This document shows, piece by piece, positions 1 through 9,183 of a stretch of 64,000 nucleotides of DNA (the stretch's first letter is position 1; every line of letters starts with the position of its first letter). This DNA is from Shewanella glacialipiscicola (GTDB lineage Bacteria; Pseudomonadota; Gammaproteobacteria; Enterobacterales; Shewanellaceae), in NCBI RefSeq assembly GCF_023283485.1, contig NZ_JAKILU010000003.1, positions 1-64,000 of the forward strand. Direction: 5' to 3'. The translations under genes were made by a program, and so were the position numbers. The notes beneath the pieces were generated by a model. The model saw nothing but the letters and a program-made list of their open reading frames with translations, searched no databases and was not told the origin of the DNA.

Positions 1-405
1 AGTGGTTATCCATGAAAAACCCAATTGATGAAGTAAACGGTAGATATTAGCTTGTTTGAATGTCACGCCAAATTCAGACTGAATAAAATGGCTGAGATCC
101 TTAGCCATCAGTCTCCCGCCTTGCTCAGAGAGGCTTCGTTGCTGTACGAATGCTTTAAGACTGGCTTGCTGTGCCAAGGACAATTGAGGTGGGCGACCTG
201 GATTAGGCTTGTCATCTAGGCCAGATAGTCCTTGAGAAAGGTAAGTGGTAACCCACTTATTAACACTGGTTCTACTGACCTTCAGCATAGTGGCAATAGC
301 GGTACGAGAATGTCCTTCGGTGAAATGAAGTAAGGCAAGATAGCGCATACGTTTACGTGCGCTTTTCTCTGATTTAACTAGGGCTAGGATATTGGGCTTG
401 TTCAT
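1..405 (-). CDS. IS630-family transposase, N-terminal part (cut by window edge)
   Basis: An open frame of 135 codons starts with ATG at 405 (protein begins MNKPNILALVKSEKSARKRM) and runs off the left edge without a stop. The N-terminal half looks like the helix-turn-helix of IS630-type transposases (HFTEGHSRTAIATMLKVSRT, then a VNKWV recognition helix), followed by a GLDDKPNPGRPPQLS linker and a second winged-helix segment ending RLLHQLGFSW. This is the usual architecture ahead of the DDE catalytic domain, which would lie outside the window. Whether the element is intact cannot be judged. The family call comes from pattern recognition only; it could be another Tc1/mariner-superfamily transposase. 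Confidence 0.8.
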   Translation of the reverse strand, partial: MNKPNILALVKSEKSARKRMRYLALLHFTEGHSRTAIATMLKVSRTSVNKWVTTYLSQGLSGLDDKPNPGRPPQLSLAQQASLKAFVQQRSLSEQGGRLMAKDLSHFIQSEFGVTFKQANIYRLLHQLGFSWITT

Positions 406-845
406 ACTTTGTAAAGTTAGAAAGTGACGACTTATTAGATCATATAATTAAAGTAATTGGTATAACTACATGTCACTCCTCGTTTCGTGATCACGAGCTT
501 GCCAGAGCGAACAAAATTTCATCTCGAAACGTCAACACGCCCTAGTGTGTATAGCGGGATAATAGGGAAGTGACGCTGAGGAAGAGAACATAATGTTGTA
601 CACCATTGTGGCAGTTAAGCTTGAAGCTATTCGCAAGAACGTATTGGTAAGGGCGGAAATCAGTGCAACATGTATTACGTGTGATGGTTAGTTAGCGTTC
701 ACTTTAGATTATTTTTCTCTCTACATTCCTACCTAATCTTTATTTTCCCCCTTGTTTTCAGTATCTATTGTTATAAGTTGAACCTTTAAAAATGCCGCCT
801 ATTTAGGCGGCATTGATACGTCATTAACACCCTACAAGATTATTT
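406..845. other. Intergenic region next to the IS end, with one tiny ORF and a terminator
   Basis: This stretch holds the outer end of the IS630-type element, probably somewhere in 406-440, although I could not define its inverted repeat. A 10-bp palindrome (CGTGATCACG) lies at 486-495. A 32-codon ORF at 593-691 on the plus strand (MLYTIVAVKLEAIRKN...) is preceded by GAGGAAGAG, but nothing else supports it as a gene. A terminator lies at 787-818. No promoter or RNA gene was recognised. Confidence 0.4.
787..818 (-). terminator. Rho-independent terminator of the chemoreceptor gene
   Basis: A perfect 9-bp GC-rich stem (AATGCCGCC / GGCGGCATT, 791-814) with a 6-nt loop is followed, reading on the minus strand, by a T-rich run. 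It lies about 30 nt past the stop codon of the leftward chemoreceptor gene. Confidence 0.85.
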
Positions 846-2849
846 CTAGGCTTTAAACTGGCTTATTTGGCGCTTTAAAGTTGCAGCCAAAGAGGACAGT
901 TCGTTCGCTGAATGGACTGTCTGCGAGGCACGCAACTCACCTTCACTAGCAAGCTCGCTGATCTGATGCAGGTTATGAGTAATTTCTTGGGCCACACTGC
1001 TCTGTTGTTCTGTCGCCGAGGCAATGTTACATGAGCTAATTGCCAGTTCACCAATTCGCAGAGTGATTTCCTTAAGTTGTTCACCGGTAGCTTCACCTTG
1101 GGCGGCCGATGTTATACCTAACTGACGGCTTTGACTCATTTGCTCCATCGTATTTTTGACTTGAGTTTGTAGCTTTCCAATAGTCTGGCCAATTTCTAAA
1201 ATGGATGACTGTGTTCGATGGGCTAAAACTCGGACCTCATCGGCAACCACAGCAAAACCTCTACCTTGATCGCCCGCTCGCGCAGCCTCAATGGCCGCAT
1301 TGAGTGCGAGTAAGTTAGTCTGCTCAGCAATGCTATTAATGACTTCGGTCACTTTGCTAATCGCTTCACTTTCTTGGCTAACTTTTTCGACTGACTGGTG
1401 GCTGCTATTGAGCTGCTGGCTTAGCTTGAGCAAGTCTTGTACAACTTGAACTTGCTGTTTTTGACCTTCTTTAGCCGCAAGATCTACCTGTTGGCTCTGG
1501 TCTGCGCCGGCTTGAGCATGGTTGGCAACATCACGGATTGACGTTGACATCTCTTCTATTGCCGTGGCTATTTGATCGGTTTGTAGCATTAAAGCTTGCG
1601 CTTCTTCGCCATTTTGCTGTGCCACATTTTGCGCTTGTATTGCTTGTTGCTCTAAGCTAGTGACCGAGGTTTGCAGTGCGATGATGAGTTGCCTGAGCTC
1701 TGCGGACATTATTGATACACTCGAGGTGATTTTATCAACTTCGTTTTGGCTTTGCGGTTCAGATGCCGTTAATTGGCGACTAAAATCACCGTGGCCTAAG
1801 GTTTCCATATGATTTTGTAATACATGTAATGGTTTAAGCGTTCTGATTAACACCATTGACAGTAATGCGGTGATTAATGCGATTCCAGTCATTGCCACAA
1901 TCGCGTTGATTTTAAGTAAATACATGCTCTCTTCATTGAGCTCACTGATTTTTACTTGGCCGATGAGCACCCAGTTCCAGCCATTCACTGTTTGACTGTG
2001 GGCAAACATAGCTTCATCTTTGCTATTAGCATAATGCCAGTCGGTATTATCTTGTGTTGCTTTGCTTAGGCTCAAGCCATCTAACATGGAATCTGTGACT
2101 CTTTCGCCAGCAGTAAATTGAGGGTGTGCGACCAGTAAATTGTCAACTTTGTGCATTAATAGGAAATGGCCTGTTTCTTCTAAGACTAAACCATTCACCG
2201 CTTGTTGGAGTTGTTGTAATACGGCGCTTATTTCAAAGCCAATGTACAAAATACCAATGACTTGTCCCTGAGTGTCTTTCACCGGACGATAAACCGTCAT
2301 GTAATCTTTGCCAAACAGCTTGGCATAACCTTCATAGTCTTTGCCGCTGATCAGAGTTTGATAGCCAGGATGACTCTTGCCTAGATAGGTACCAAGTGCT
2401 CTATTGCCATCGGCTTTTTTGAGTGATGTAGCAATACGCACAAAATCGTCACCGTCGCGCACAAATATGGTGGCATTACCGCCCGTTAAGTTCGCAAAGC
2501 GGTCGACCTTACTTTTTGAGGTATTAATTTGTTCTTGTTCGTGTAATAGCGCAGGAGTGCTTACGCCAATAACGTTAATGGTTTTATTCGGTTTGCTAAA
2601 TTGCCCTGGATACATTTCTTTAAAAACATCAGCATTGCGCCTAGCAAGTTGTAACAGACTGTCATATTGCAGTTCTAGCATGCTTGATAAGGCACTAATT
2701 TCAGCATTCATCGCACTAATGCCTTTATCTTCAAGTACATTTGATGCCGCTTTATAGGAAAGGGTACTGAGTATACTAAAAATAATAAGGGTAAGAAAAA
2801 AGGCGAGGGCCCCAATCTGTTTTGCAATAGGCCAATGTTTATAATTCAT
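846..2849 (-). CDS. Methyl-accepting chemotaxis protein with Cache-type periplasmic sensor
   Basis: A 667-residue transmembrane chemoreceptor. A first membrane helix (about 10-33) and a second (about 310-335) flank a periplasmic ligand-binding region of about 280 residues; its [19 protein letters not shown] and [11 protein letters not shown] segments resemble Cache_3/Cache_2-type sensors. A HAMP linker follows (about 335-390), then a long coiled-coil signalling domain with the conserved hairpin tip [20 protein letters not shown] near residue 525, which contacts CheA and CheW. There is no NWETF-type C-terminal pentapeptide tether. The ligand is unknown. The gene stands alone with its own terminator and has no recognisable sigma-28 or sigma-54 motif upstream, so its transcription may not follow the flagellar hierarchy. 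Confidence 0.95.
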   Translation of the reverse strand: MNYKHWPIAKQIGALAFFLTLIIFSILSTLSYKAASNVLEDKGISAMNAEISALSSMLELQYDSLLQLARRNADVFKEMYPGQFSKPNKTINVIGVSTPALLHEQEQINTSKSKVDRFANLTGGNATIFVRDGDDFVRIATSLKKADGNRALGTYLGKSHPGYQTLISGKDYEGYAKLFGKDYMTVYRPVKDTQGQVIGILYIGFEISAVLQQLQQAVNGLVLEETGHFLLMHKVDNLLVAHPQFTAGERVTDSMLDGLSLSKATQDNTDWHYANSKDEAMFAHSQTVNGWNWVLIGQVKISELNEESMYLLKINAIVAMTGIALITALLSMVLIRTLKPLHVLQNHMETLGHGDFSRQLTASEPQSQNEVDKITSSVSIMSAELRQLIIALQTSVTSLEQQAIQAQNVAQQNGEEAQALMLQTDQIATAIEEMSTSIRDVANHAQAGADQSQQVDLAAKEGQKQQVQVVQDLLKLSQQLNSSHQSVEKVSQESEAISKVTEVINSIAEQTNLLALNAAIEAARAGDQGRGFAVVADEVRVLAHRTQSSILEIGQTIGKLQTQVKNTMEQMSQSRQLGITSAAQGEATGEQLKEITLRIGELAISSCNIASATEQQSSVAQEITHNLHQISELASEGELRASQTVHSANELSSLAATLKRQISQFKA

Positions 2850-3049
2850 TATGTGTTCCTATAGGTAAAGGTGCCGCAATGTACCTGAAAATTTAGCTAG
2901 AGGTCTTGATGTGAGTCTAAGATTTATTATTTGTTATCGATTTTGGGTTAAGTTATGGCCAAAAAAGTGGTTTATTTAGGCTGTTATGGTGTGTAATTGA
3001 ATGCAGGGGGATTAAAAATGATTATCAAGTGATTGTTTACCCTTTAGAT

Positions 3050-3086
3050 TAATACATCACCACTTTTTTGAAATGATGATGTATTA
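3050..3086. repeat. Inverted repeat downstream of the RND pump gene
   Basis: Ten-base arms (TAATACATCA / TGATGTATTA) flank a 17-nt AT-rich loop between the pump gene stop and the chemoreceptor promoter region. The stem is AT-rich and no T-run follows on the minus strand, so it is a weak terminator candidate at best; it could equally be a protein-binding site. The surrounding 2850-3132 gap shows nothing else recognisable. Confidence 0.3.
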
Positions 3087-3132
3087 AGCTGTTTTTAGTT
3101 ATTACTTTTTGTTGTGTTCTTTTTAGATTTTT

Positions 3133-6100
3133 TTACTTTATCCTTACTTTGTTTGCGCCATTATTGAAACTTAGCGTTTTCAGGTTGCGCCGTTTCATCA
3201 ATAGTAAGTACATAGTCGGTACCCATACGAGTGAGAGTAACGTGGTAAGTAATGTTCCGCCCGCTATCGCAATGGCAAAGGGCGGCCAAAAGCCACCGCC
3301 AGCGATGATGAGCGGGATAAAACCGCCAACAGTCGTAATGGTTGTCGAACTGATATGGCGGCCACAACGACTGACTGTGGTAATGATGGTTTCTCTATCG
3401 CCAAGTCGAGCGCTCGGCGTACTTTCTAATTCTGCTAAGATCACAATAGCTGCGTTAATGGCCAGTCCCATTAGTCCTAGTAATCCTATGATTACCGGAA
3501 ATCCAAAGGGATAGCCAAATACAAATACCGCGAGCAGCCCAAGCCCAGCCGATTGTATGGCACTTAGAAGGATAATCACAGTCAGTCTAAAGGAGTTAAA
3601 AGACAGCACTACAGTGGCTAATAGCAGGGTTACTACTAACATGACATTTGATAATAAATTCCCTACCGCTTCGTTGCGTTTAGCGCTTTCGCCCCCGATT
3701 TCAATTCGATAGCCAGATGGTAGCTGTAGTTGAGCTATTTTATCATTAACATCATTTAGCACTTGGGCAGGGAGCACTCCGCTGACGATATAGGCTTCAA
3801 TGGTATTAACTCGTTGGCCATTTCGCCTTGGGATCGCGCCGCGGCTTACAAGCACATCACTGTGAGATAAAGCAGATAATGCAATTGCCTCACCCGAAGG
3901 CGCCACGAGTTGAATTTCTGCCAGACGGCTGGTTTCTTCGCGGCTGCTATCACCTAACCGAACCCGAATAGGTAAGGACTCTGTTTGCTCTAGTACGCTG
4001 CCACCGATAACGCCAGTGGTCGACATTTGGATTTGCTTAGCAATATCCGTAAGGCTCAAACCACTCATTAAGCTGGCATCTTCATTCACTTGTAGCCACA
4101 GCTTAGGCGCACCTGCGCTGAGTGTTGCGCGTGTATGCAGTACGTCCGGTGTTTTAGCGAGAATATTTCGCACTTCGTCGCCAATCGATCGCAAGGTGTC
4201 CAGATTTGGACCAAAGATCATTAACTCTACTGGGGCGTTAAAAGGTGGGCCTTGTTCTAATTTGCGTACCAGCACTTGCGCTTCGGGGAAACTGCGATCA
4301 AATTGCTGTTGTAATTCAGGAATGAGTTGATTGGCGCGCTGAAAGTCAGTCACTTTAATCATAGCTTGGGCGTAATTGCTGGCGCCTTGTTGGCGCTGGG
4401 TTAAATTATAATAAAATGAAGGCGTATTACCGCCAACCACCCAATCGACCTGGCTAATACCTGTAATGGTATGAAGTTGTTTATCCATCAGTTGCACTTG
4501 GTGCAGAGTATTTTCTAAGCTCACATGGGGCGCAAGATAGATTTCAATCTGAAACATATCCCTGTCCGATGGCGGAAAAAACTGCTCCGTCATTTTACCG
4601 GATGCGTAAAAACCTAAGGCGGGAGTAATACCAATAATTAATGCGCTGAGAATAGGGCGCTTGAGAGCGATTCTAAGGCTTGTTTGAAAATACTGGCTTA
4701 GCCGCGGCAGGTTGACCCCATGTTGATACCAAACATCGTTTTTGCCCTCATGGCTAAAGCGTCCAGCAAGCCCTGCAATCAAAGTATGGGAGATTAAGTA
4801 AGAGCCCAGCAGCGCAAACATCACTGATATGGCGATTCCACTAACAAACTCTCCCGCTGCGCCGGGCATAAGTACTATGGGCGCAAAAGCAAGAATGGTG
4901 GTGAGTGTTGAGCCCGCAAGCGGCAACCAAAGGTGATGTAAGGTTTCACTCACTGCGCTTAGACGACTCATCCCTTGTTGGCGTCTTTGTGATATAGCAT
5001 CGACAATCACGATGGCATTATCCACCATGATCCCAAGGGCGACAACAAGCCCCGTTACCGACATTTGGTGTATCGGTAAACCAATATATTTCATACAAGC
5101 TAAGGTAAATAGAGCCGTAAGTGGTAAGGATATAGCCACGATAACGGCATTTCTTAGCCCAAGCGTGAGTAACAGTACCAATAAAATAATGACAAACCCT
5201 TGCAGGAGATTGATAACTAATCCACCGAGGCGTTCGCTGGTATAACTGTTTTGCTCGAATAACCATTGGATACGAACATTGGCCGGCAGGTCGTGATTAA
5301 GCTCATTAACCACTTGTTCAACCTGTGCTTGCCAGAGATCGACGCGGCTATTATTGAGCATACGCGCGGCGACAAAAACGCCCTGTTCACCATCGATTAA
5401 CGCTATGCTGTCTGCCGGGGTTTTGACTTGGCGCGTCACAGTGGCAATGTCACCGAGTCGAATAATCTGGCCTTGGGTATCGATTTTTAGTGGCACTTGG
5501 CGAATACGTGTTTGTGAGTCGAGTTCGCCTGATACTTCGACCAAGGCGCGAAAGTGATCATTATTAATTTCACCCGCGGCAATTTTGCTGTCGGCGCTGC
5601 TGAGGATATGGGCAATAGTGGCAGGGGTGAGTTGTAATTGGCTCATCTTATTACCGTCAAGCTGTACAAGCATTTCTTCGGCCGGTGCGCCGTAGAGCCT
5701 CACAAAATCAGTGCCCGATAATAGCCGAAGTCGACTCTGTAATTCTTTGGAGTAGCGGTTGAGTATATCAACTCGAAGCGGTGTTTTTGCATCCCACACT
5801 AAGCTTAAAATGGCCGTATAGGCATAACCAATTTGATCATCCAAAGTTGGAGATGGTATAGCCTCCGGTAGGCTTACTTTTGCGTCCGCCAATAAATCCC
5901 GCGCCCGAGACCATACGGGATCTGTCTCTGTGACCGTGTCTTTCAATTCTAATTGTATGACTGAAATCCCTGGCCGTGAAATCGACTGTATCAACTTGAT
6001 TTCTTCAAGGCGTCTGAGTTGATTTTCAAGCACTTCAGTCACTAAAGCTTCGACCCGTTCGGCCGATGCGCCAGGATAAGGCGTGATCACTGAGGCAAAA

Positions 6101-6222
6101 CGATTAGTAATATTTGGGTCTTCAGTACGCGGTAGACTCGATATGGCGCCAAAGCCAGCCACAATTAATAGCGCGATAATGAGGCTAACTAGGCGACCAT
6201 TTTCAACAAAGGCTTTAATCAT
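3133..6222 (-). CDS. RND-family efflux transporter, inner-membrane permease
   Basis: A 1029-residue proton-driven pump subunit of the AcrB/MexK class: an N-terminal membrane helix, two large periplasmic porter/docking loops, and two blocks of membrane helices (about 330-560 and 860-1015). The fourth-helix proton-relay motif reads GIMVDNAIVIVDA, so the usual Asp-Asp pair is D401-N402. It overlaps the 3' end of the adaptor gene by 4 nt (ATGA-type junction), indicating one operon and probably coupled translation. No outer-membrane channel gene is adjacent, so the pump would need one encoded elsewhere, such as a TolC homologue. Substrate unknown. The TetR-adaptor-permease layout and sizes resemble mexL-mexJK. 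Confidence 0.95.
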   Translation of the reverse strand: MIKAFVENGRLVSLIIALLIVAGFGAISSLPRTEDPNITNRFASVITPYPGASAERVEALVTEVLENQLRRLEEIKLIQSISRPGISVIQLELKDTVTETDPVWSRARDLLADAKVSLPEAIPSPTLDDQIGYAYTAILSLVWDAKTPLRVDILNRYSKELQSRLRLLSGTDFVRLYGAPAEEMLVQLDGNKMSQLQLTPATIAHILSSADSKIAAGEINNDHFRALVEVSGELDSQTRIRQVPLKIDTQGQIIRLGDIATVTRQVKTPADSIALIDGEQGVFVAARMLNNSRVDLWQAQVEQVVNELNHDLPANVRIQWLFEQNSYTSERLGGLVINLLQGFVIILLVLLLTLGLRNAVIVAISLPLTALFTLACMKYIGLPIHQMSVTGLVVALGIMVDNAIVIVDAISQRRQQGMSRLSAVSETLHHLWLPLAGSTLTTILAFAPIVLMPGAAGEFVSGIAISVMFALLGSYLISHTLIAGLAGRFSHEGKNDVWYQHGVNLPRLSQYFQTSLRIALKRPILSALIIGITPALGFYASGKMTEQFFPPSDRDMFQIEIYLAPHVSLENTLHQVQLMDKQLHTITGISQVDWVVGGNTPSFYYNLTQRQQGASNYAQAMIKVTDFQRANQLIPELQQQFDRSFPEAQVLVRKLEQGPPFNAPVELMIFGPNLDTLRSIGDEVRNILAKTPDVLHTRATLSAGAPKLWLQVNEDASLMSGLSLTDIAKQIQMSTTGVIGGSVLEQTESLPIRVRLGDSSREETSRLAEIQLVAPSGEAIALSALSHSDVLVSRGAIPRRNGQRVNTIEAYIVSGVLPAQVLNDVNDKIAQLQLPSGYRIEIGGESAKRNEAVGNLLSNVMLVVTLLLATVVLSFNSFRLTVIILLSAIQSAGLGLLAVFVFGYPFGFPVIIGLLGLMGLAINAAIVILAELESTPSARLGDRETIITTVSRCGRHISSTTITTVGGFIPLIIAGGGFWPPFAIAIAGGTLLTTLLSLVWVPTMYLLLMKRRNLKTLSFNNGANKVRIK

Positions 6223-7331
6223 AACGGGCTCGGCGCATTAGAGTTTGGAGATATGACTTGACCCACAACCAGTTTATGCAGCCCTTGGGTGACATAGGTT
6301 TCTTTGGGCTCAATTGCGCCTTGAATGTAAGCCATGTCTTGGGTGGTATAGAGAATTTCCACATCCCGCCGCTCAATGACAGATTGCTGCTCCTGGTTTT
6401 TGATGACATATAGATTCCATAATCCGCGAATACCATCTGTCAGCGCCGAAATCGGCACCCAATAGCCTGCTTGCGTGACTTGCTGTTGTTGATGCAGATA
6501 CGCAATTTCACCGTTAATCACACGGGCATCTTTAGGCAGACTTATTCTGAGTTGTAGGGTGCGACTGACGGGATTTACTTCAGCGCTGATACCGGCAATG
6601 TTGGCGGTAAATATCTGATCTTGCACACTCACTTGTACTTGCTGACCGGCGTAGAATTGATCCGCTAATGCGACAGGAATGCCAATATAGGCTTCAGGAT
6701 TGATATCTCCCACCAAGGTAAAGATAGGGCTACCTGCGGCAACCACTTCACCTAGATTATGTAGTCTCTGACTTATGGTGCCGTCAAAGGGCGCTATTAA
6801 GATGGATTTATCGAGCTTAAGTTGGTTGGCATACTGTGAGGCGAGTAGACGGTTTTTCACTGCGGCTAAGCTACTTAATTGCCCGTGGTTTTCATCTAAT
6901 AATTGCTCAGAGACATAACCCGACTTTTTCAATTGTTGATTACGTTTTAAGGTGCTGGTGGCGAGGTTAATATCGGCTTGGGTTTGTGCCAGACTGGCTT
7001 GGATCTCCTGACGCTCCGCTTCGAGTAGGCGGGTATCGAGCACTGCAAGTATTTGCCCTTGTTTCACTTTAATGCCTGAATCGGCCTGTAGTTCGTTTAA
7101 CTTGCCGGCTAATTCAAAACCGACCCCCGTCGTATTACCAGCGCGGATTGTGCCTGTATAGGTTTGAATACGCTGATAACTAGGCGTTAGGATTAACGTT
7201 TGACTTGTTACTGTGGGCAGCGTGACTGTAGTGGCGTGTTCGGTCACTTCCTTTTGACAGGCCGTTAATGATGCAAACGCAAACACGCAAATGTGAGTCG
7301 TGCGCCAAAAGCGCCTTGCTGTGAGATCCAT
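6219..7331 (-). CDS. RND efflux periplasmic adaptor (membrane fusion lipoprotein)
   Basis: A HlyD/AcrA-type adaptor of 370 residues from the chosen start. The signal peptide ends in a lipobox (LTAC, Cys25), so it should be lipid-anchored in the periplasm. The core has a split biotinyl-lipoyl-like hairpin (GFELAGKLNELQADSGIKVK near residue 75; LIAPFDGTISQRLHNLGEVV near 190), a coiled-coil hairpin in between, and a beta-barrel and membrane-proximal domain after it. An in-frame GTG at 7346 would add five residues, but the ATG at 7331 gives the better signal peptide. It bridges the permease to an outer-membrane channel. It is first in the operon, facing the TetR gene. Confidence 0.93.
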   Translation of the reverse strand: MDLTARRFWRTTHICVFAFASLTACQKEVTEHATTVTLPTVTSQTLILTPSYQRIQTYTGTIRAGNTTGVGFELAGKLNELQADSGIKVKQGQILAVLDTRLLEAERQEIQASLAQTQADINLATSTLKRNQQLKKSGYVSEQLLDENHGQLSSLAAVKNRLLASQYANQLKLDKSILIAPFDGTISQRLHNLGEVVAAGSPIFTLVGDINPEAYIGIPVALADQFYAGQQVQVSVQDQIFTANIAGISAEVNPVSRTLQLRISLPKDARVINGEIAYLHQQQQVTQAGYWVPISALTDGIRGLWNLYVIKNQEQQSVIERRDVEILYTTQDMAYIQGAIEPKETYVTQGLHKLVVGQVISPNSNAPSPL

Positions 7332-7375
7332 AATCAGTATTTCCACTGTAGGTTAAACGTTAATGCAATGTAAAT

Positions 7376-7418
7376 GGACTTACTAGTCTAATTGTGCGGA
7401 ACTGGACTGTCTAGTCTA
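7376..7418. promoter_or_regulatory. Tandem palindromic operators in the TetR/efflux divergent promoter
   Basis: Two copies of a 15-bp element (GGACTTACTAGTCTA at 7376-7390 and GGACTGTCTAGTCTA at 7404-7418, 13 of 15 identical) lie 28 bp apart. Each contains the inverted half-sites GACT-N4-AGTC. They sit between the start of the adaptor gene (leftward) and the TetR gene (rightward). That is the expected place and shape for the operator of the divergent TetR-family regulator, so both autoregulation and pump repression are likely (inference). Confidence 0.7.
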
Positions 7419-7471
7419 TTTCGTGCTTAACTCATGCAAACTTATTTCTGTTTAACGAGTGGGTAGTTGAT

Positions 7472-8098
7472 ATGACGCATTCCTCTGAATCACAGTTACC
7501 GCTGAGCCGTAGCGGTCAAAAACGTCAGCAAGTGCTTGTGGCTGCGATTGATTTATTTTGTCGTCAAGGTTTTCCCCATACCAGCATGGATGAAGTTGCA
7601 AAACTCGCGGGAGTGTCAAAACAAACCGTGTATTCCTATTTCGGCAGTAAAGATGAGCTATTTGTTGCGGCAATCGAGTCTAAATGCGTTAGCCATAACC
7701 TTAATGATGGTTTGTTAAGTGACCCAACAGAGCCAGAATTAGCCTTGACCCAATTTGCGCTGCAGTTTGGTGAGATGATAGTCAGCCCAGAGACCATCAC
7801 TGTGTTTAAAACTTGTGTTGCCCAATCCGAGAGCCATCCCGAAGTGTCACGGTTATTTTTTGAGGCTGGGCCCCAGCATATCGTGGGTATATTGGCTGAT
7901 TATCTGGCTGCTATAGATTTACTTGGCAAATATTGTTTTGGTAATCCCCAGCATAGTGCAGTGCGTTTTTGTTTAATGTTATTTGGTGAACTTAAATTAA
8001 AGTTGGAGCTGGGATTGGCCGTCGATGAACTCCTTGGTGACAGAGAAAAATATATTTTAGGGTGTGCTGACATGTTTTTAAAGGCGCATCGACTATAG
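7472..8098 (+). CDS. TetR/AcrR-family transcriptional regulator
   Basis: A 208-residue one-component repressor. The N-terminal DNA-binding domain (about 15-65) carries the family signature: AIDLFCRQGFPHTSMDEVAK, then the recognition helix in GVSKQTVYSYFGSKDELF. The remainder is an alpha-helical ligand-binding and dimerisation domain with a TetR_C-like hydrophobic pattern. It is transcribed divergently from the efflux operon, and two palindromes lie in the shared promoter, so it most likely represses that operon until an efflux substrate binds. The Shine-Dalgarno sequence is weak. Ligand unknown. Confidence 0.94.
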   Translation: MTHSSESQLPLSRSGQKRQQVLVAAIDLFCRQGFPHTSMDEVAKLAGVSKQTVYSYFGSKDELFVAAIESKCVSHNLNDGLLSDPTEPELALTQFALQFGEMIVSPETITVFKTCVAQSESHPEVSRLFFEAGPQHIVGILADYLAAIDLLGKYCFGNPQHSAVRFCLMLFGELKLKLELGLAVDELLGDREKYILGCADMFLKAHRL

Positions 8099-8220
8099 TC
8101 ATAAAGTTCAGTCAAGAAGTATCATTTTGTATCTAAACATTGGATGTATGAACTTTTCTGTTTGATAGCGCGTATCATATGCGCAAAATATATTTCGACA
8201 TTTACATGTAAGGATTAAGC

Positions 8221-9171
8221 GTGGCTAATCAACTACACCCACAACCACAACTGAGTACAAAATACCTCACACTAAAATATGGTTTATTGTTGCTGCCATT
8301 AATGAGTGGCGCGGTGATCGCGGCAGATAAACCTTCGCAGGAAAGTAAGCCTTTCAGATTAAATATCTCCCAGGTGAGCACTCAAAGTGCAGAGGTTGCC
8401 AATGGCAATACCGAGCTGCAAAGAGACAGTTTATTGCTCAGTGCTGGCATGAATATGCCGCTAGATCAGCAATGGTCAGTGGGTTTTAATGTCGGTTACG
8501 ATCGACTTAATTATGACTGGCGCAATATTAGTCTTACTGGACCCAATAATGTTTCATCATTATTTGGCTCTGACGGACAAAGTTGGGATCACATTAATCG
8601 TTATCGTGCTGGAGTTTCTTTAAACTACCGCATGGATGAACGCTGGTCTTTTTCGTTAGCACCGCAGATCCAATATGCTTACGCTGATACTGCATCGGCT
8701 GACCAAGCACAGAGTTATGGTGTTGTGGCATCGGTAATGTATGCATTAAAATCGGGCAATATGATTGGTTTTGGGGTTGCATACCTCAACGATATTGATG
8801 AGGTACGGACAGTGCCTTATCTCGCCATGCGTTGGCAGATAGATGAACATTGGGCGCTGGCTAACCCTTTCCAAGCCGGTTTTAGTGGCCCAGCTGGATT
8901 AGAATTAAGCTATAAATTTAATCCTACTTGGAATATGGGTTTTGGTAGTTCGCGCCGTACCGAGCGTTTCCTCATCGAAGATGATGATACCGTAGTAGAA
9001 ACTAACGAATGGGTCAGTTATCTGCGCGGTGGTTGGCAAGCGACTTCCGCACTTTCTGTTAACCTGTACGCGGGTTACTACTTTGATAGTGAAGTAGAAG
9101 TGACTAACCAAACGGCTCTTAAAATCGATAACCAAGGTGCTGTTGCCTTGGATATCGGCTTCAAATTCTAA
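8221..9171 (+). CDS. DUF6268-like outer-membrane beta-barrel protein
   Basis: A 316-residue exported protein of unknown function. A GTG start is chosen because AAGGAT lies 5 nt before it. The N-terminus carries a long signal peptide (hydrophobic YGLLLLPLMSGAVIA, likely cleavage before ADKPS). The rest alternates polar and aromatic residues in amphipathic strands (for example WSVGFNVGYDRLNYDW and WSFSLAPQIQYAYADT) and ends in a C-terminal aromatic strand, DIGFKF, typical of outer-membrane barrels. It resembles DUF6268-type proteins; I know of no assigned role. It stands between the TetR gene and a convergent periplasmic protein gene, with no evident operon partner. Confidence 0.75.
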   Translation: MANQLHPQPQLSTKYLTLKYGLLLLPLMSGAVIAADKPSQESKPFRLNISQVSTQSAEVANGNTELQRDSLLLSAGMNMPLDQQWSVGFNVGYDRLNYDWRNISLTGPNNVSSLFGSDGQSWDHINRYRAGVSLNYRMDERWSFSLAPQIQYAYADTASADQAQSYGVVASVMYALKSGNMIGFGVAYLNDIDEVRTVPYLAMRWQIDEHWALANPFQAGFSGPAGLELSYKFNPTWNMGFGSSRRTERFLIEDDDTVVETNEWVSYLRGGWQATSALSVNLYAGYYFDSEVEVTNQTALKIDNQGAVALDIGFKF

Positions 9172-9183
9172 GGTCAAGTTAAG

